64,000 nt of DNA from Larix kaempferi (lineage: Eukaryota; Streptophyta; Pinopsida; Pinales; Pinaceae): assembly GCA_027924585.1 (NCBI GenBank), contig BSBM01000106.1:37649501-37713500 (forward strand). Reading direction: 5' to 3'. Below are positions 1 to 10,839 of this stretch, in pieces. The notes under the pieces are model-generated. The model saw only the letters and a program-made list of their open reading frames with translations, was not told where the DNA came from and made no database searches. Position 1 is the stretch's first letter; the number at the start of each line of letters is the position of its first letter. The position numbers and the translations under genes are program-made.

Positions 1-709
1 AATAATTATTTCAGCTCTACGTGTAAAAAGAAGCCAACAGAAAATGGTAATGACTATGTAGAATGTTTGGAAGGACCAATGCATTGAAACAAAAAACAAT
101 TGCTCTATTTCCGTAACCATACTGCACAGTACGTTATATCAAAGGCACCAACAAAATTTGAGGAATGTACCCAGCAAGCTTTCTCATGGAGGTGTGAATA
201 TTTGTGTCTGGATTTGATTGCTAAACTGAACATTGCAAGAATGTGTAAATTTCATTTTCCTTCAACGACCACAACTTTTCCTTCTTCAAGATACATTGAA
301 ATAGCTTCAAGAAACATGGATACGGTGTAAATTTGGACAATTAGCAATTCCAGGCATTGGATGGAAAGAAACACATGGAAATGTAAAACAAACTAAATCT
401 TCTGAAAGTGCACTGGAACTGGAACTGGAACAGGAATATATACGCATCCCCATACACAAGGAGTGCAAAAAAAGTTGGCAGAGTAGAAGCCCACAAGTTT
501 GACACTAACTGCATCCATGTGATCTCTTTTGAACTGGGAAATCTACATTCTAAAAAATGTGTTGTCAAGGGGGTTTGACAAACATATGATAAGAGACATG
601 GGGATAGTTATGGCTAACTAGTAGTACCTAGTTCTCTCGGATTCAGACCTTGTTCTCACATAGTACTCTTATCATCATGAAACCATAATGTGGACAATCA
701 TCATGAAGT
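1..709. other. Non-coding stretch, no gene seen
   Basis: Only short open stretches of up to 76 codons occur on either strand, with no domain or splice pattern I recognise. A short run of three GGAAC-type hexamers lies at 415-432. I see no LTR boundary, so this is probably decayed repeat DNA. Confidence 0.5.
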
Positions 710-1218
710 CATTACACCCTTGATTCGTGGACCTTGACACGATCAGACTCCCTGTGTTCCATGGAATAGGTGGGGATGATGTTGAGTAGCACTAGTTAAT
801 ATGTGAGGCCATATGGATAGTGAACAAGGTGATAGACGATGCAGTGAAGATCATGCAACTGGAAACTGCCTTCAAGGATTGCACATTGCAGTGGTATATG
901 AAGTACAAGGGGTCAATGTCCCTGTGGTCCAAGTGAGGACTTTGGATTATATTAGTAAATATTTTATTTAGGGAATTTAAAAATTCTAAATCAGAGTAGC
1001 AGTGTGTGTTAGAGCTGAAGGAGATCAAGAAAAGGGTTGGATAAACTATTTGGGATTATGGCCATAGGTTCAAGGACTTGCTAGGAAATTTTACATTCAA
1101 ACTTTCGGAGGTCTAGCATTGGGAATGAATACCACTAAGCTGTAACCAAGAAGACAAATCCAATTTCAAAAAGAGCAATCAGTTGGCTGAGCATTAAATC
1201 CTACGATAGCCACAACAA
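710..1218 (+). pseudogene. Ty3/gypsy gag fragment, copy 1 of a direct repeat
   Basis: The plus strand encodes broken pieces of a Ty3-type capsid: a stretch with the core LQWYMKYKG near 885-910, then LKEIKKRVG and IWDYGHRFKDLLG near 1010-1085. These match the usual capsid order (helices, aromatic W-Y pair, then EFKxPKSE, LKEIKQ, VWDYDQRFK). Stops and frame changes interrupt it. The gag of element E at 57.2-57.6 kb has the same motif order, so the fragment comes from a related family. The whole segment recurs at 2108-2615 with roughly 95% identity by eye. No LTR, protease or RT lies beside it. Confidence 0.65.
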
Positions 1219-2107
1219 TCTACGAATATTAGCATAGATTTGTTGTGTATCTTGACCCCAGAGTTTACATTGATTCTTTCAAGGGTGTACATGATCAAAT
1301 GAATTAGTATTTTTTCTTGTAGGAGGTACAATAACAATATAATGAAATACTAGAAGAATAAGTTATACATAGTTGCAATATTACTTTTGGAGTTTATATG
1401 GTTCCAGCTACAAGATTTGCACTTAGAACCTCCAAAACCTATAACTGACCTGCAAAAGATGGCTCAGGAACCTTTCAAAACTAGAAACTGTCTCAAGATA
1501 GGGCATAAAAATATGAATGTGATGCTCCCAAGGTAAACATCCACATCACTATGAACTTGTAGAAACTGAATGTTGCCACAGTTGAAGGCATGGAAAGATG
1601 TAGTGGAATCCAAAAGCTGAAAGCTACTAGTAAAACACTCCAAATGAATTTCAACTAAGCTCAAACCTGGGAGATGAATGCTCGTTTATCTATTCATATG
1701 CTGGATAAAAATACATCAAAGATTGGCTATCCATGTTGCCACATCACAAGCATGGAAAGATTTATCTTGTGGAAAATCTAGCCAATAAACAAACACAAGC
1801 AGAATCTTGTGGACAATTTAGCCAACAATCTTTCAAGGTTGAAGGTGAAATTCCTGAATTGCATTGAAATGTCAATTCTGGGAAGAATTTCAATAGATGT
1901 AGGCTTTTTATCCCACTAGCTCCATAAGGGTTACAAAGGATTGCATCTTCTCACCACCTTTTTTTGAACCATAAGAGTTAACAGAGTTACCATCGAAAGA
2001 GTTAACATGCCAAGCCAACCAGGTTAAGGGAAGTCACGTACTATAAAGAAGTACCCTTCTTCTATGTGTCTTCTACCTACCGTTTTAGTATATTTTATCA
2101 CCATTTA
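1219..2107. other. Spacer between the two gag copies
   Basis: No coding sequence recognised. It contains a faint internal duplication (a segment around 1740-1790 that is echoed around 1800-1835). It does not resemble the flanks of either gag copy. Confidence 0.45.
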
Positions 2108-2615
2108 CATTACACCCTTGATTCGTGGACCTTGACAGGATCAGACTCCCTGTGTTCCATGGAATAGGTGGGGATGATGTTGAGTAGCACTAGTTAATAT
2201 GTGAGGCCATATGGATAGTGAACAAGGTGATAGACGATGCAATGAAGATCATGCAACTGGAAACTGTTTGCAAGGATTGCACATTGCAGTGGTATATGAA
2301 GTACAAGGGTCAATGTCCCTATGGGCCAAGTGAGGACTTTGGATTATATTAGTAAATATTTTATTTAGGGAATTTAAAAATCCAAAATCAGAGTAGTAGT
2401 GTGTGTTAGAGATGAAGGAGATCAAGCAAAGGGTTGGATAAACTATTTGGGATTATGGCCATAGGTTCAAGGACTTCCTAGGCAATTTTACATTCAAACT
2501 TTCGGAGGTCTAGCACTAGGAATGAATGCCACTAAGCTGTAAACAAGAAGACAAAAACAATTTCAAAAAGAGCAATCAGTTGTCTGAGCATTAAATCCTA
2601 CGATAGCCAAAACAA
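2108..2615 (+). pseudogene. Ty3/gypsy gag fragment, copy 2 of a direct repeat
   Basis: This copy repeats 710-1218 at an offset of 1398 bp, shrinking to 1397 bp after one deletion in a G run. The same capsid pieces can be read (LQWYMKYKG, then the IWDY...RFKD block), again with stops. The sequence similarity stops abruptly at both ends (CATTACACCC at the left, GATAGCCAAAACAA at the right), so what was duplicated is an internal gag piece and not an LTR. Confidence 0.65.
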
Positions 2616-2941
2616 ACAGGGGCATTCAACGCAACCTTAAACAACTTTAGTAACCATCCAAAAAATGAAAACTATTATGGTGTTATACATCCCTCGCACT
2701 CTATTATATTACCTCACACTCTATTCGGGTGGCAGTAAAAAAAAACGGCTGGCAGTAAAGATATAAAAAACAGGCAGTATGGCTCCTCACTATTGAATAT
2801 ATGGCAAATCAAACCCAAACCTCTGCTCTAGAGGTCTCTGCCTACATGGATGGGGATGAATGCTGGTTGTCTGGTGCTTTCAAACCAAGAACTATATCCG
2901 GAAGCACTACAATCCAAAACCAAATTCTATTGATCATACCT

Positions 2942-3060
2942 GCACTTTTGAGCATGGACGATGTACGTGACTGCACTTCTAAGTTTGGATGACGGACGTG
3001 ATTGCAAGCCTGGACAATGGACTTGACTGCACTTCTGAGATTGGACGATGGACAGAGCCT
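2942..3060. repeat. Degenerate 31-bp minisatellite, about four units
   Basis: Units begin GCACTTYTRAG or a derivative and end GGACGTGAYT. Two are 31 bp, one is shortened to 25 bp, and the last is partly degraded. It falls in a short open stretch that I do not regard as a gene. Confidence 0.6.
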
Positions 3061-3229
3061 CAGCTTGGAAACTCTTGAAATTCTGAATAAGCTCAAAAAA
3101 ACCCTAGTGCCAAGAGCCTGCAACTCCCAAATAACCCAAATTAAAACACCCAATTGCCAAATTGAAACATTATTCACCTTTGAAATTAGATTTTGTCATT
3201 ATATAGGACGAAATTGTTACCTTTCTATC

Positions 3230-3429
3230 CCCATTTCCATGATTTATGGACGAATTTCTCTAAATAAATTCTCCACAAGGAAAATCGAGGGGCGATAACA
3301 GTTGTATTTTGGATTTACTATCAAAATCGAGATTCGAGCTCCCATTTCCATGATTTATGGATGAATTTCTCCTAAAGGAAAATCGAGGGGCGATAAGAGT
3401 GGTATTTTGGATTTACTAGCAAAATCGAG
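3230..3429. repeat. Tandem duplication of about 100 bp
   Basis: The segment 3230-3330 (CCCATTTCCATGATTTATGG ... CAAAATCGAG) is repeated at 3341-3429 with a 14-bp deletion and a few substitutions. A short linker ATTCGAGCT separates the copies. Confidence 0.75.
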
Positions 3430-3740
3430 GGCAAAATTGCAAGTATTAATCTCCATGGCCAGAAATCCAGAGGCGAATGAGGTATTCATAACACAGTTTA
3501 CTGATTTCGATGGGCGAATGAAAGGAATTTACAGAATTTCTGGGGGGCGAAATCCGATTTCGGGGCCTCTCCTTCCATATATGAAGGGGCTATTTCCATA
3601 TTAAACATTATTTTTTAAATAAATGATGGACGAATTAATTAAAATTTTGAAAATAAAAATCAATAAAAATTCGCCCACCAAATTTTCTAAGTCCTTCTAA
3701 TTTCGCCAATTAGCTAAAATTCGCCCCTAAAATCATCCCT

Positions 3741-4124
3741 AGCATACATGTAACTGCGGCCAAGTAAGAGGTTATAATCAAGTTGGGCATTGATGACCTC
3801 TATGTCAATAAGCACTGTTTTACCAGCCAATTGGATGGGGACATTAGCTAAGAGGCCTTGGGGTTGAGCCAAACAGCCTTCGTAGTCTTGCAACGCAGTG
3901 GTGGACTGTTGAAGTGTAGGGGATCCCAACTTCTGCCAAACGAATGTGGACATAACGCATGTAGAGGCACCTTCATCGATAATGCATCGATGGATGACAA
4001 GATTCCGAATGGATACAGAAACTTGGAACGCTAAAGTGGAAGGCAGGCATGGTTCGGATTGGTCCAAATCGAAGGCCATCAGTCGTGAATCATTTGGGTC
4101 AATAGCACCAATGGTGGAGAGCAA
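3741..4124 (-). pseudogene. Element A aspartic protease domain, 3'-truncated
   Basis: A retropepsin-like domain processes the Gag-Pol polyprotein in Ty3 elements. Here the active-site region reads IIDEGASTCVMS (about 3967-4000), with the catalytic Asp followed by Glu-Gly where Ser/Thr-Gly is usual, and then the flap-distal motif LLGRSYMYA. Element B has the matching VVDEGASVSVMS, so DEG is a family trait and not damage. The next eight residues, DDFRGEF then stop, are non-homologous, which marks the break. It is in frame with the stretch at 4134-4568 upstream. Confidence 0.75.
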
Positions 4125-4133
4125 AGTATTACG

Positions 4134-6590
4134 CTATGAAGGACAATTTTTTAAGACCTCTAATGCAGACATGGCTGCAGGGTACTGGGCTAAGTCATCT
4201 ACAATGTTGTAATTAGACACAGCACGAGCATTGGGGTTATTGTTGATGCACCGAAGTGGGAAGCGAGGTACTTTGGAGGTGCCATCTAGTGGAGCCGTAG
4301 GGATATGTAATGACTGATCAATGGGATGAACGTTGGTGTTTTTGTCAGCGGGAGGGGATTTGGGGGTGGATCCATATTGGTTCCGACGGGTTTGAAGGTT
4401 GACATCAGTGGATGACATCATTAGTAGGTGATGGGTACCTAAGTCCATCATGGGTTGATCAGGAGCGGCATAAGTGATTTGTTGTTGTGGTGGCGTGTTT
4501 CCTTGAGGGGGAGCCAACGGCTGAGTGTTCACTATGCCTTGGGTTGGTAAAGGGTTTTGTAGCACCAAGGGTTGATGCTGAGGTGGTGGGGGGTTGGGCG
4601 GTGCCTGAGGAGCCGCATGCCCTTGGCGGTGGGCATCATCGGTCCAGAATTTCCGAGCTCACTCCAAATGTGGGAAAGCATCTGTGTAATGGCCATAGAC
4701 CCCGCAAATTGAATAAGGATGGTTTGTTCGCAAATTAGGATTTTTGGCTTGTTTGGGCGGTCGGTCAGGGTTCTAGCTGGCAGGTGCCGCGTTATTGTTG
4801 TTTGGGGGATTGGGAGGTTGACCGCATTGGTCTAGAGGGGGTTGTTCCCACGGTTATGGCCTTTTCCACGATTTTGCTAGCCCTGTTGATGCTAGTTATT
4901 TTGGTTCTGCTGCAGATTTTGTTGGGCATACACTTTCCCTTGGACAGTAGGTGGGTTCTGGGGTTGTGCAGGTGTGGGAGCAGGCTGCGGTGGATAATAA
5001 GTAGGTGGAGGAAGCACAGGTGTTGAACATTGTGGGGGTTTCTGATATGTCTGCAGAACGGGTCGTGGGTTTTCCGTAGGGGTTTCCTGTGGTGGGTAAT
5101 AAGCAGGTTAGGCTTGAGAGGATACAGGAGCTGGTGCAGCCTGTGGGTGGTAATATGGCTGAGGTGCGACCGAGGGGGCATAAGCGGGGGATGCATGACC
5201 AAATCACTGAGGTGCACATGAGGGTCCATCGGAATGGTGGTGATGTGCCATGGGAGCATACGAATTGGTTGCTATGGACTGAGATGTAGCCTGCGAAAGG
5301 TCGAGGCCATGGCTAGGGCGTGCTATGGAGAAGAGTTGGTTATGTGAGGCTATGTGGCCAATGATGCCATCTGCGGCATGGGATGACCTTGGTGCATCAT
5401 GTCGGGAGGAATTACCATGAGAGGAGTTAGGTATGATGGAATATAGATAACCAGACTGGGCGTAAATAAGGTCAAATTGCTGGGCTTTGAGGATGGCCTC
5501 TTCTTCGGACTGGGGTCACTCGGATGCCACATCCTTGGCAATGATAGGAAGGAGACATTTTAGAAACCAATCTAAGAAGATACAATCATTTAACTTGATT
5601 TTGTAGAGGCTGCGACGTCGATGCCACTCATGAATGTGGTCGGTGATGTGGGTAGCCATGTTCTATCTGCAAGACAATAGGATCTCAACTCCCGCATCAT
5701 AGCAGACAGGTAACTAAAAGAACTGCAGGAAAGTCGAGGCAAGGGAAGTAAAGGTGGCATGGGTCCCATGGGGCTGCTCGATGTACCACTTAGCTGCAGA
5801 GCTAGTGAGGGTGCACTGTAATAGACGGAGGCGATTAGAGTCGTCCACTATGGAGTTGGAGGAACACCATAGATGGAAGGATATAATATGGTTATGGGGG
5901 TCCTCACCTTCCTTGCTCTCAAACTTAGGGATGTCAGAGGGGAGCTTGGTGGGCATGTGAGGCCATGCAGGGTCATGTCTGATGGGATCGTTAGTCAATC
6001 TATCCAGGTCAGGAATGTTGAGACTATCCATGAATGGAAAACTAGTAGAAGGATGTGACATACTAGTGGTTGTGACCATGTTGGGGCTAATGCCCCCGAG
6101 TGGAGGGACTGGGTTTGGGATGTTGCCCCCAGGTGGAGGAACGAAAGTGGTATGGGACAGTCCTACACCGCCAAGGGTAGTGTGAGTCACTGATGGAGTT
6201 GGGATGGGTATGCTAGCTACTGGAATGGGTACAGTGATCGGAATGGTAGATGTGGGCCCCATCGAGGGCATACCCAAAGCGGGAGTGATAGCTGGTGTGG
6301 TGGTGGATGCTCCACCAATGGTCCCTACAAAGAAAGGGTTGGAATTCATGCCAGCCATGGGGCTGGTTGGTGCAGTGTAAGTGGGGTTCTCGGACTTTGT
6401 CTCAGAATCAGAGGTAAAATACGGGGTGTCTAGATCGGGTGACGAAGTTCTATGCCGTTGACGAGTGGAGTCAAGTGACAAAGCTGGAGATCTATGATGA
6501 GTGGTATCAAGTGATGAAGATCTACGTCTATGATGGGTGATGTCAAGTGAACCGTTCTGCGGGGGCTCTCCCTAGAGGGGCTGAGAATGT
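4134..6590 (-). pseudogene. Element A gag (capsid and nucleocapsid), frameshifted
   Basis: The capsid part is best preserved at 5714-6560. It starts with a Ser/Arg-rich region in which SLDxT(H/R) recurs three times, continues with Pro/Thr-rich sequence, then the core LTNDPIRHDPAWP, IPKFESKEGEDPHNH and LRLLQCTLTSSAAKWY. The section 4570-5713 is Pro/His-rich and spread over several frames. An eroded zinc knuckle is visible near 4670-4720 (ICGVYGHYTDAFP, first and last Cys lost). The stretch 4134-4568 leads in frame to the protease. An in-frame TAG lies at about 6575, so the true start is lost. Confidence 0.75.
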
Positions 6591-8078
6591 CTCAGGGACT
6601 CAATGGTGACAAATGGTGTCAAGTATTTGGGGGTTGTGTTGAGTGAAAAATAGCTCAAAAACCCTAATGCAACCGAGTGTACAGAAGGAGAGCGCAAAAA
6701 ATATGGCACTCAGGCCAACAACCAACTCAAAACACTTACTGTAACAGCTGTGCTACAATAAGCGGAGTATCAACAGAAATGGTCATAATACCAACAAGCA
6801 GCAAGTTTCCTAAAAAATAAAAATAGTGGACTCGCTAGACCAAAAGGAGGTAAGGGAGCATGCAAACACCTAGCTAAATAGTATTCTGACTCAACCAGAC
6901 ATATCCTCTGCAAGGTGATGAAATCCAAGTCAGACAATATGGATAGTAGAGCCAAGTGGCTAAAGATATCCCCTTACCGGGAGGGACACCGGATAGTCAA
7001 TCCTAGAAGAAAAGCAACTAAGATACCCCGTTCATGACACGTTTGGTTGGGTGAATCTGCAGTTTGGTTCTATCGCCATTGTACTCCCATACGGGTAGTA
7101 CACCAAGAACTACGAAAGGTATCCTTCAGTTACTGAATGGAGTGCGGTATTCCACTCAGGCCTCCGAAACCAGTATGGCTACTTCAACCCTCCTAGGGGA
7201 GAGGCCCTCTGATAAACTGGTTGTGACCATGCCAAAAAGTACTAGGGGATTTTGGTTCCCTAATGGACAACAACTATGTCTCAAGTGTAAGCAACCGAGG
7301 GGTGTTATTTGGATGCCTATCCCCCCGATCCTACCTAACTACAAGATTCTTATGTGTTCCCCAAGTGGGGTTAGAATGTTGGTTGTGTTAAGTAGTATTT
7401 TAGGGCTCACTTGAATTAGGTGACAGAGTGTGTGCGTGTGAGATGATGAACCCAAGTAAAAGTGCCACGGGGTGGGCAAATTTCTAACTAAAAATAATAA
7501 TGCAGAAATTAAAATTTGAAATGCAAAATTTTCTCTTTTCAATTAAAATACTGAAATTTAAAAAATTCTGTAAATGGAACATAAATAATACTGTAGAAAA
7601 AGGTTATAGGGGAAGTATGGCTGCAGATAGTACAGGTGGCTGTGCAGGTGCATAAAATATTGTAGCAAAGTACTGGGTTCAAACAGAGAAAAAGTGTAGA
7701 AAACAGACCACGGGTCTGTGGCGAATCTGTGCAGTCAGACTGCGGGAAACAGGTACACATTCGTGGGTAGATTGCGGGAAAATGGTTGAAAGCCGCAGGA
7801 GGACCGCAGGAAAAAGGCCGAAAGTTGCAGGTGGATAGCAGGAAAATGGCTGAAAGCCACAGGCGGACCACGGGAAAAAGGCCGAAAGTCGCAAGTGGAT
7901 AGCAGGAAAATGGCTGAAAGTCACAGGCGGACCGCGGGAAAGGGGTGAACAGCCGCGGTCGGATTGCAACTGCGGGGAAAAAAGATGCGGTTTACAGTAG
8001 CCGAAAGGAAAAAACAAAAAAATATTACAGAAAAATAAAAACGTTTAAAACTATAACCATAAATTCAAAGGAACACTA
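6591..8078 (-). other. Element A untranslated leader
   Basis: About 1.5 kb between the PBS and gag. Plus-strand open stretches here (for example 7064-7414) show no known domain. It contains the 32-bp array at 7715-7985. Element B also has a long leader (about 1.6 kb), consistent with Tat-like elements. Confidence 0.6.
7715..7985. repeat. Tandem array of a 32-bp unit, about eight units
   Basis: Units read approximately GCAGGYGGAYMGCRGGAAAA followed by WGGYYGAAAGYY. Alternate units are more alike, giving a 64-bp higher-order period between about 7790 and 7950. The array lies in the leader of element A between PBS and gag, and is richer in G+C than its surroundings. Confidence 0.8.
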
Positions 8079-8092
8079 GGGGAGTCGCGAAA
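8079..8092 (-). other. Element A primer binding site
   Basis: On the minus strand TTTCGCGACTCCCC follows the LTR end after two bases. It has the TTTCGCGACTC form typical of Tat/Ogre-type elements, where a tRNA 3' end primes minus-strand DNA synthesis. The exact tRNA was not determined. Confidence 0.65.
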
Positions 8093-8094
8093 AC

Positions 8095-8914
8095 TGTAGC
8101 TAGGGTTTTCACCCTAGCTTGTGAAAATGAGCACCTACTAAGGAGAAGGGCCTCTTTAGTAGCAGTTCAAATAAACAGTAAATAAAAGCAGTAAAACAAT
8201 ATGAAATTTAACCTAAATAATAAAACATAAAAATATGGTGAAGATCTATTTTTTGTATTAAAAATTACCTGAGATGTAGAGGTTGGTGGAGCCTTTGCAG
8301 CAGTCCAAGAGGGTTTCTTCCAAGCTCTAGTGTTGTTCCTTCTCCTTCTTCCAAATATGTTTTGGAAATGGGGCCAAAAGGGTTCTCAAGAATTAGCTCC
8401 AAATGGAGAGCTAGGGTTTCAAGGGAATTTTCAGCAGCGTAAGGATAGGGATGATTGTGGATGAAAAATGGGGAGCCTCCATCACCTATTTATAGGTTTT
8501 TAGTGGTGGAGTGCTGACCCATGGTTTTGGGCACCATATGGTTTAGGTCAGCTGTATAGGGTTTTTGCTTCCTTTTTTCCCTCTTTTTCCTCTTTTTTGT
8601 ATTTTTTATTCCCTTTTTAGAGGGTTTTTTCTATTTTTGGAGGAATTTACATTATTTTGGGGGGGAAAAGGGGGTTTTTGGCCTTTTGGAGGCTTTTTTA
8701 ATGGTTTTTTTGGCCTTTTGGAGGCTTTTTTAATGGTTTTTTTGGCCTTTTGGAGGCTTTTTAATGCGTTTTTTGGCCTTTCGGAGGCTTTTTGATGGAT
8801 TTTTGGCCTTTTGGAGGGTTTTTAAGGTTTTGGAGGCAAATATGGTAGGAAATATGGACAAATGAGTCGTGTAATGAGGGAGATGAGGTAGTGAGCACTT
8901 TTTGGGTGTTAACA
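8095..8914 (-). mobile_element. Element A 5' LTR
   Basis: The segment starts TGTTAACACCC and ends GCTACA on the minus strand, so it has TG...CA ends. It is placed directly outside the PBS. A TATA box, TATAAATAGG, lies on the minus strand at 8485-8494, about 390 bp before the LTR end, which fits a U3-R-U5 layout. The left part of the plus-strand view (8673-8840) is a tandem repeat in U3. No partner LTR is present in the window, so the ends rest on motif and PBS position only. Confidence 0.7.
8673..8840. repeat. Tandem repeat of about 34 bp in U3 of element A
   Basis: Five units with the core GGCCTTTTGGAGGCTTTTTT separated by TAATGGTTTTTT-like spacers. The apparent plus-strand peptide here is only the translation of this repeat. 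Confidence 0.8.
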
Positions 8915-9740
8915 GGTGTGCCTCAACAAGTTTGATTGGGAGATGTGCCCCAAGGCCCCATGAGTTTCCAGTGAGTTTTATGCAAGTCAGAACATGATGC
9001 TACAACCAATAACATTCAGATCAATTCAGTATTGAAGTCACACAGTCAGTTTGAAAAGAAGATCTCTCTTATAGTGAAATCCTAGCTAGTTTTGGTGAAG
9101 CTTCTCTAGTGGAAGATGAATGCTCTAGTGGAAGTGCCCAAGGATTAATGGAGGATTGGTACAGCCATATGTTCAGCCAATAGTGATGTGCAGCAGCAAA
9201 AATCATTCTCAGAACTGATCCATTCTCTTCTTCTCATTACTTCTTACAATCTCAACTAAATTTGGTGGTGTTTTCCCCATACGGAAGAGAATATTTGTGG
9301 TTAGCTCTCCATACTTTTCCAGAGACTCAGTGTGCATCCATACACTCTCTTTCAGACCTATTGAATATTAGAATACACCTTCAAAACAAATATTGGGTCA
9401 TTACTTCTCTTCTTCCAGTCATTCTATGGCCCTATGAGGAGATCTCCTAGTCTATAATTCATTGCACTAAGGAGGAGCTATTAAATGAGTGCAAAATTGG
9501 TTTAGTGAGTAACATTTCAACCTAATTCTATTAATTACATTATATTAGAACACTCTAATATTTTAGAACATATTTTTACATTTAAATAAGTCAATACTTA
9601 ACTCAGAATAGAAGACTAGCTCATTGAGCATTGTTTAATGACTAGTTTCACTAAAATGACTGTCAAATTTATTCTAAATGTCAGAACTGATTTCTGTAAG
9701 TTGTAGGAGGTCATTAATATACCATACAAGCCATATCAGC
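8915..9740. other. Non-coding stretch between elements A and C
   Basis: AT-rich, with no recognised coding or RNA feature. The motif CTCTAGTGGAAG occurs twice around 9103-9137. This may be host DNA or the decayed 3' end of element C. Confidence 0.4.
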
Positions 9741-10073
9741 TCATAATTTAATAATTTTAAAGGATTTACCCACTGTTTGTAAAGATGGAAATTTGACTAG
9801 CTCTATCATCCCGGCAGGGTCTAAAACCTCCAAATTAACCACCTCTACTCTCCCCAAACCTTTATGTTTGTTGTATAGAGCATAAATTGAACCTATTTGA
9901 CCATAATAACTCATTTTTGTACCCACCCAGTCTAGTAAGCATATGCTGGTGCACCCAGGAAGCATTGCGGTAGGCTTAAGCGGTAGCTGATGTCCGAAAC
10001 ATAAATGGCCCCAGTGCTTTGTGCTTAGGACTCTCCCTCTAATATTATTATTTTCTGCTGCACATTTCCCCAT
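9741..10073 (-). other. Unrecognised open stretch downstream of element C RNase H
   Basis: A 110-codon open stretch (110 aa) that I cannot assign. It lies where integrase would be expected in element C but shows no HHCC or DDE motif. It ends near an intron-like AT-rich flank. It may be a chance open frame. Confidence 0.2.
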
Positions 10074-10309
10074 ACAAATTCCAGAACTTAAATTTCATCC
10101 CACCATCCTCAAATTCAGTCTCCATCCCCCTCACTGACATCCTGCTCTGTTTGAAAAGATTATTAAAAATTTATCCAATGAATTTTATTAAAATTTCTGA
10201 AGTTGAGTTAATATCTTGGTTAAATATTTCCAAGGATATTACATGCTATAAATATGTTCCTTATCATGCTCTGTTGATGAATCTTGTATTGAATTCTTAG
10301 CCATCAGAT

Positions 10310-10830
10310 GAAGATCTAAAACTTGACAATTTGATTCTGCTAGAGGCTTAGCTAAACCCTGCCCTTTAATCAACTTGGTAGGTTTAATCTCAACATCATA
10401 CTCCATAATTTCTTCTATCCATCATCCTCTTTTTCCTTTGTTGTCAAGTTGTACCAATATTTCTTTAACTGTTGAACTTGGAACATAGGCTATAATTTTG
10501 GAATGCAAAACATAAATTCTGAAGAATTTTAGAGCTTTAAACAGTGCGTAAGCCTGCTTTTCCATTGTACTATACTTGAGCTCTGAATCTCTTAATGTTT
10601 TGCTAAATAAATAAATTGGTTTCTCTAACCCATCTGAATTCTTTTGCAGCAGAACAATAGCTATAGTATCTTCAGATGCAAATGAGAAAATTGCAAAATA
10701 TTTAGTATAGTCAGGACTTATGAGAACTAGTGCTTCTATAAGTGCTTGCTTTATCATTTCAAATGAATCCCTAACCTCAACTGACCATTTAACTTTCCTG
10801 GTCTTTTTAAGCATATCAGTAATAGGTTTA
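10310..10830 (-). pseudogene. Element C native RNase H domain
   Basis: The domain degrades RNA in the RNA:DNA hybrid. It follows RT directly: YFAIFSFASEDTIAIVLLQ, KPIYLFSKTL, YSTMEKQAYAL, then IEEIMEYDVEIKPTKLIKGQ (about 10400-10330). The Glu of MEKQAYA is kept, but the first Asp is replaced (FSFASE where YTDAS is usual in Ty3) and the third (TDH) is absent in YVPSSTVK. This family trait fits a non-catalytic native RNase H backed by the extra domain at 12.1-12.5 kb. Confidence 0.75.
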
Positions 10831-10839
10831 ATTATCTCT

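Larger units (their letters stand above)
2616..3740. other. Non-coding region with local tandem repeats
   Basis: No gene recognised. It holds the two small tandem repeats listed separately and, from 3460 to 3720, several GGCGAA words and their complement TTCGCC. The right edge at about 3741 is the truncation point of element A. Confidence 0.5.
3741..8914 (-). mobile_element. Element A: truncated Tat-like Ty3 retrotransposon
   Basis: Read on the minus strand, this shows a 5' LTR (8914 down to 8095), a PBS, a long leader, gag and protease, then an abrupt end at about 3741 inside the protease region, just after the motif LLGRSYMYA. RT, RNase H, integrase and the 3' LTR are absent. Its gag core (LTNDPIRHDPAWP ... 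IPKFESKEGEDP) closely matches that of element B, so the two belong to one clade. The truncation looks like a deletion or a later rearrangement, because the flank at 3600-3740 is unrelated. Confidence 0.75.

Noticed and set aside
710-2615. The 0.5-kb direct repeats as an LTR pair
   Set aside because: Both copies contain capsid coding sequence and lack TG...CA ends, PBS and PPT.
3967-3984. DEG in place of DSG/DTG in the protease of element A as a damaged active site
   Set aside because: Element B has the same DEG at the same place, so it is a family feature.
4784-5289. Plus-strand open stretches over the gag of element A
   Set aside because: They are shadows of the Pro/His-rich minus-strand gag and have no start context or domain of their own.
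7064-7414. 116-codon plus-strand open stretch in the leader of element A
   Set aside because: No domain, opposite to the element, and no TATA box, splice signal or parallel ORF in the leader of B.
7715-7985. Regular 32-bp array as a CRISPR array
   Set aside because: Adjacent units are continuous without unique spacers, and the setting is a plant retrotransposon leader.
8565-8795. Plus-strand peptide rich in Phe, Gly and Leu
   Set aside because: It is only the translation of the 34-bp tandem repeat in the LTR of element A.
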